This document shows, piece by piece, positions 13,298-13,731 of a DNA stretch of 13,731 nucleotides (its first letter is position 1; each line of letters opens with the position of its first letter). Both the position numbers and the translations under genes were made by a program. This DNA comes from a bacterium (GTDB lineage: Bacteria > Patescibacteriota > Minisyncoccia > Minisyncoccales > JAGLPU01). A model generated the notes under the pieces. The model was not told the origin of the DNA, made no database searches, and saw only the letters and a list, made by a program, of their open reading frames with translations. The stretch is from positions 1 through 13,731 of the forward strand of contig JAUVEE010000017.1 of the NCBI GenBank assembly GCA_030594935.1. The letters are read 5' to 3'.

Positions 13298-13582
13298 ATG
13301 GCAGTACCAAAACAACGACACACAAAATCCAGGAGAAACAAGCGCCGGATGCATCTTTATGTTGAGCCGGCTGCTTTGATTTCCTGCCCCAAATGCGGAA
13401 AGCCTGTTTTGCCGCATACAACTTGCAAAAACTGCGGCTATTACAAAGGAACAGAGGTAATTGACGTTATGAAAAAAATGGACAAGAAGGAAAAGAAAGC
13501 AAAAGAAAAGGAAATGGCCAGCCAGGAAAATGAGCAAGAAGAAAAGAAACCATTAACAGCGGAAGGTTTATCACAAAAATAA
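13298..13582 (+). CDS. rpmF: Ribosomal protein bL32 with a C-terminal extension
   Basis: bL32 is a small protein of the large ribosomal subunit. The first 55 or so residues are canonical: MAVPKQRHTKSRRNKRRMH, then a zinc ribbon with Cys30, Cys33, Cys43 and Cys46 (CPKCG and CKNCGYY), and a short strand GTEVIDV. Most family members stop near residue 57-60; this one runs to 94 with a Lys/Glu/Gln-rich, probably disordered tail. All four cysteines are kept, so it is the zinc-binding form. The ATG at 13298 is set by the conserved MAVPK start; only a weak AAAG lies upstream. It is followed by nusB after 1 nt, so the two are surely co-transcribed. A palindrome upstream may regulate the pair. Confidence 0.95.
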   Translation: MAVPKQRHTKSRRNKRRMHLYVEPAALISCPKCGKPVLPHTTCKNCGYYKGTEVIDVMKKMDKKEKKAKEKEMASQENEQEEKKPLTAEGLSQK

Positions 13583-13583
13583 T

Positions 13584-13731
13584 ATGGCCTCAAGACATTT
13601 ATCGCGCTCTATCGCTATGCAAAGCCTATACGAATGGGATTTCTCCGGCAAAAAGCCGGAAAAAATGGAGCCGATTGTCGCTAAAAACATTGAAGAATTC
13701 GGACCGGGACTGGAAAACGCTGATTTCGTTT
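13584..13731 (+). CDS. nusB: Transcription antitermination factor NusB, N-terminal part (3' end outside window)
   Basis: The first 49 residues are visible. RHLSRSIAMQSLYEWDFSG matches the N-terminal helix of NusB (compare the family pattern RxxAR-xxALQxLYxxD), which binds boxA RNA and NusE/S10 in antitermination of ribosomal RNA transcription. The frame is open at the right edge. The ATG lies 1 nt after the rpmF stop, which joins ribosome assembly and rRNA transcription in one operon. No SD is seen; translation is probably coupled to rpmF. Confidence 0.85.
   Translation, partial: MASRHLSRSIAMQSLYEWDFSGKKPEKMEPIVAKNIEEFGPGLENADFV

Noticed and set aside
1720..13731. CRISPR arrays, tRNA genes, insertion sequences, inteins
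   Set aside because: No regularly spaced repeats, no cloverleaf-like sequence, no transposase motifs or flanking inverted repeats, and dnaE is uninterrupted.

Overview
The window looks like a stretch of a small, compact bacterial genome, most likely Candidate Phyla Radiation (Patescibacteria, perhaps Parcubacteria-like). This is inferred from moderate-to-low GC, very tight packing (gaps of 0-5 nt and one 23-nt gene overlap), unusually short or fused housekeeping proteins, lysine-rich orphan proteins, a near absence of Shine-Dalgarno (SD) sites in front of housekeeping genes, and an archaeal-flavoured serine hydroxymethyltransferase tail. TGA is used as a normal stop, so the recoded SR1/Gracilibacteria lineages are unlikely. 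There is no tRNA, rRNA, CRISPR array, transposase or phage gene.

Layout. 1-3234 (+): the 3' end of glyA, one ORF joining thymidylate kinase to a DeoC-type aldolase, then gatB. 3235-5737 (-): an OPT-family membrane transporter whose 3' end overlaps a type II pantothenate kinase-like gene, a probable transporter/kinase operon. 5818-6345 (+): a lysine-rich orphan protein. 6355-7248 (-): miaA. 7327-7569 (+): a small orphan. 7591-8835 (-): miaB, which with miaA makes the ms2i6A37 tRNA modification. About 8838-8997 (+): a promoter-to-terminator unit with no ORF, a candidate structured non-coding RNA. 8996-12166 (-): dnaE with a complete PHP metal site. 12208-12816 (+): rnhB. 12956-13180 (+): another small orphan. 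13298-13731 (+): rpmF and the start of nusB.

Two organisational themes stand out. First, wherever a plus-strand unit meets a minus-strand gene head-on, the plus-strand terminator hairpin or its T-run overlaps or abuts the stop codon of the minus gene (gatB/coaW, Lys-rich orphan/miaA, small orphan/miaB, and the candidate ncRNA/dnaE). Second, the three orphan genes each sit alone behind a recognisable sigma-70-type promoter, with an SD-like site and their own terminator, whereas the housekeeping genes show no SD. Two of the orphans also share a leader design: TTGACA, 16-bp spacer, TATA(A/C)T, a stem-loop starting at the predicted 5' end of the mRNA, then GGTGGTA before ATG.

The best candidate for something undescribed is the 8838-8997 RNA. 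It has a strong promoter inside the miaB start region, several stem-loops including a long-range helix, a consensus terminator, and an anti-SD-like tract with 10 nt of perfect complementarity to the SD of the Lys-rich orphan. All assignments rest on reading motifs by eye; no database search was run.
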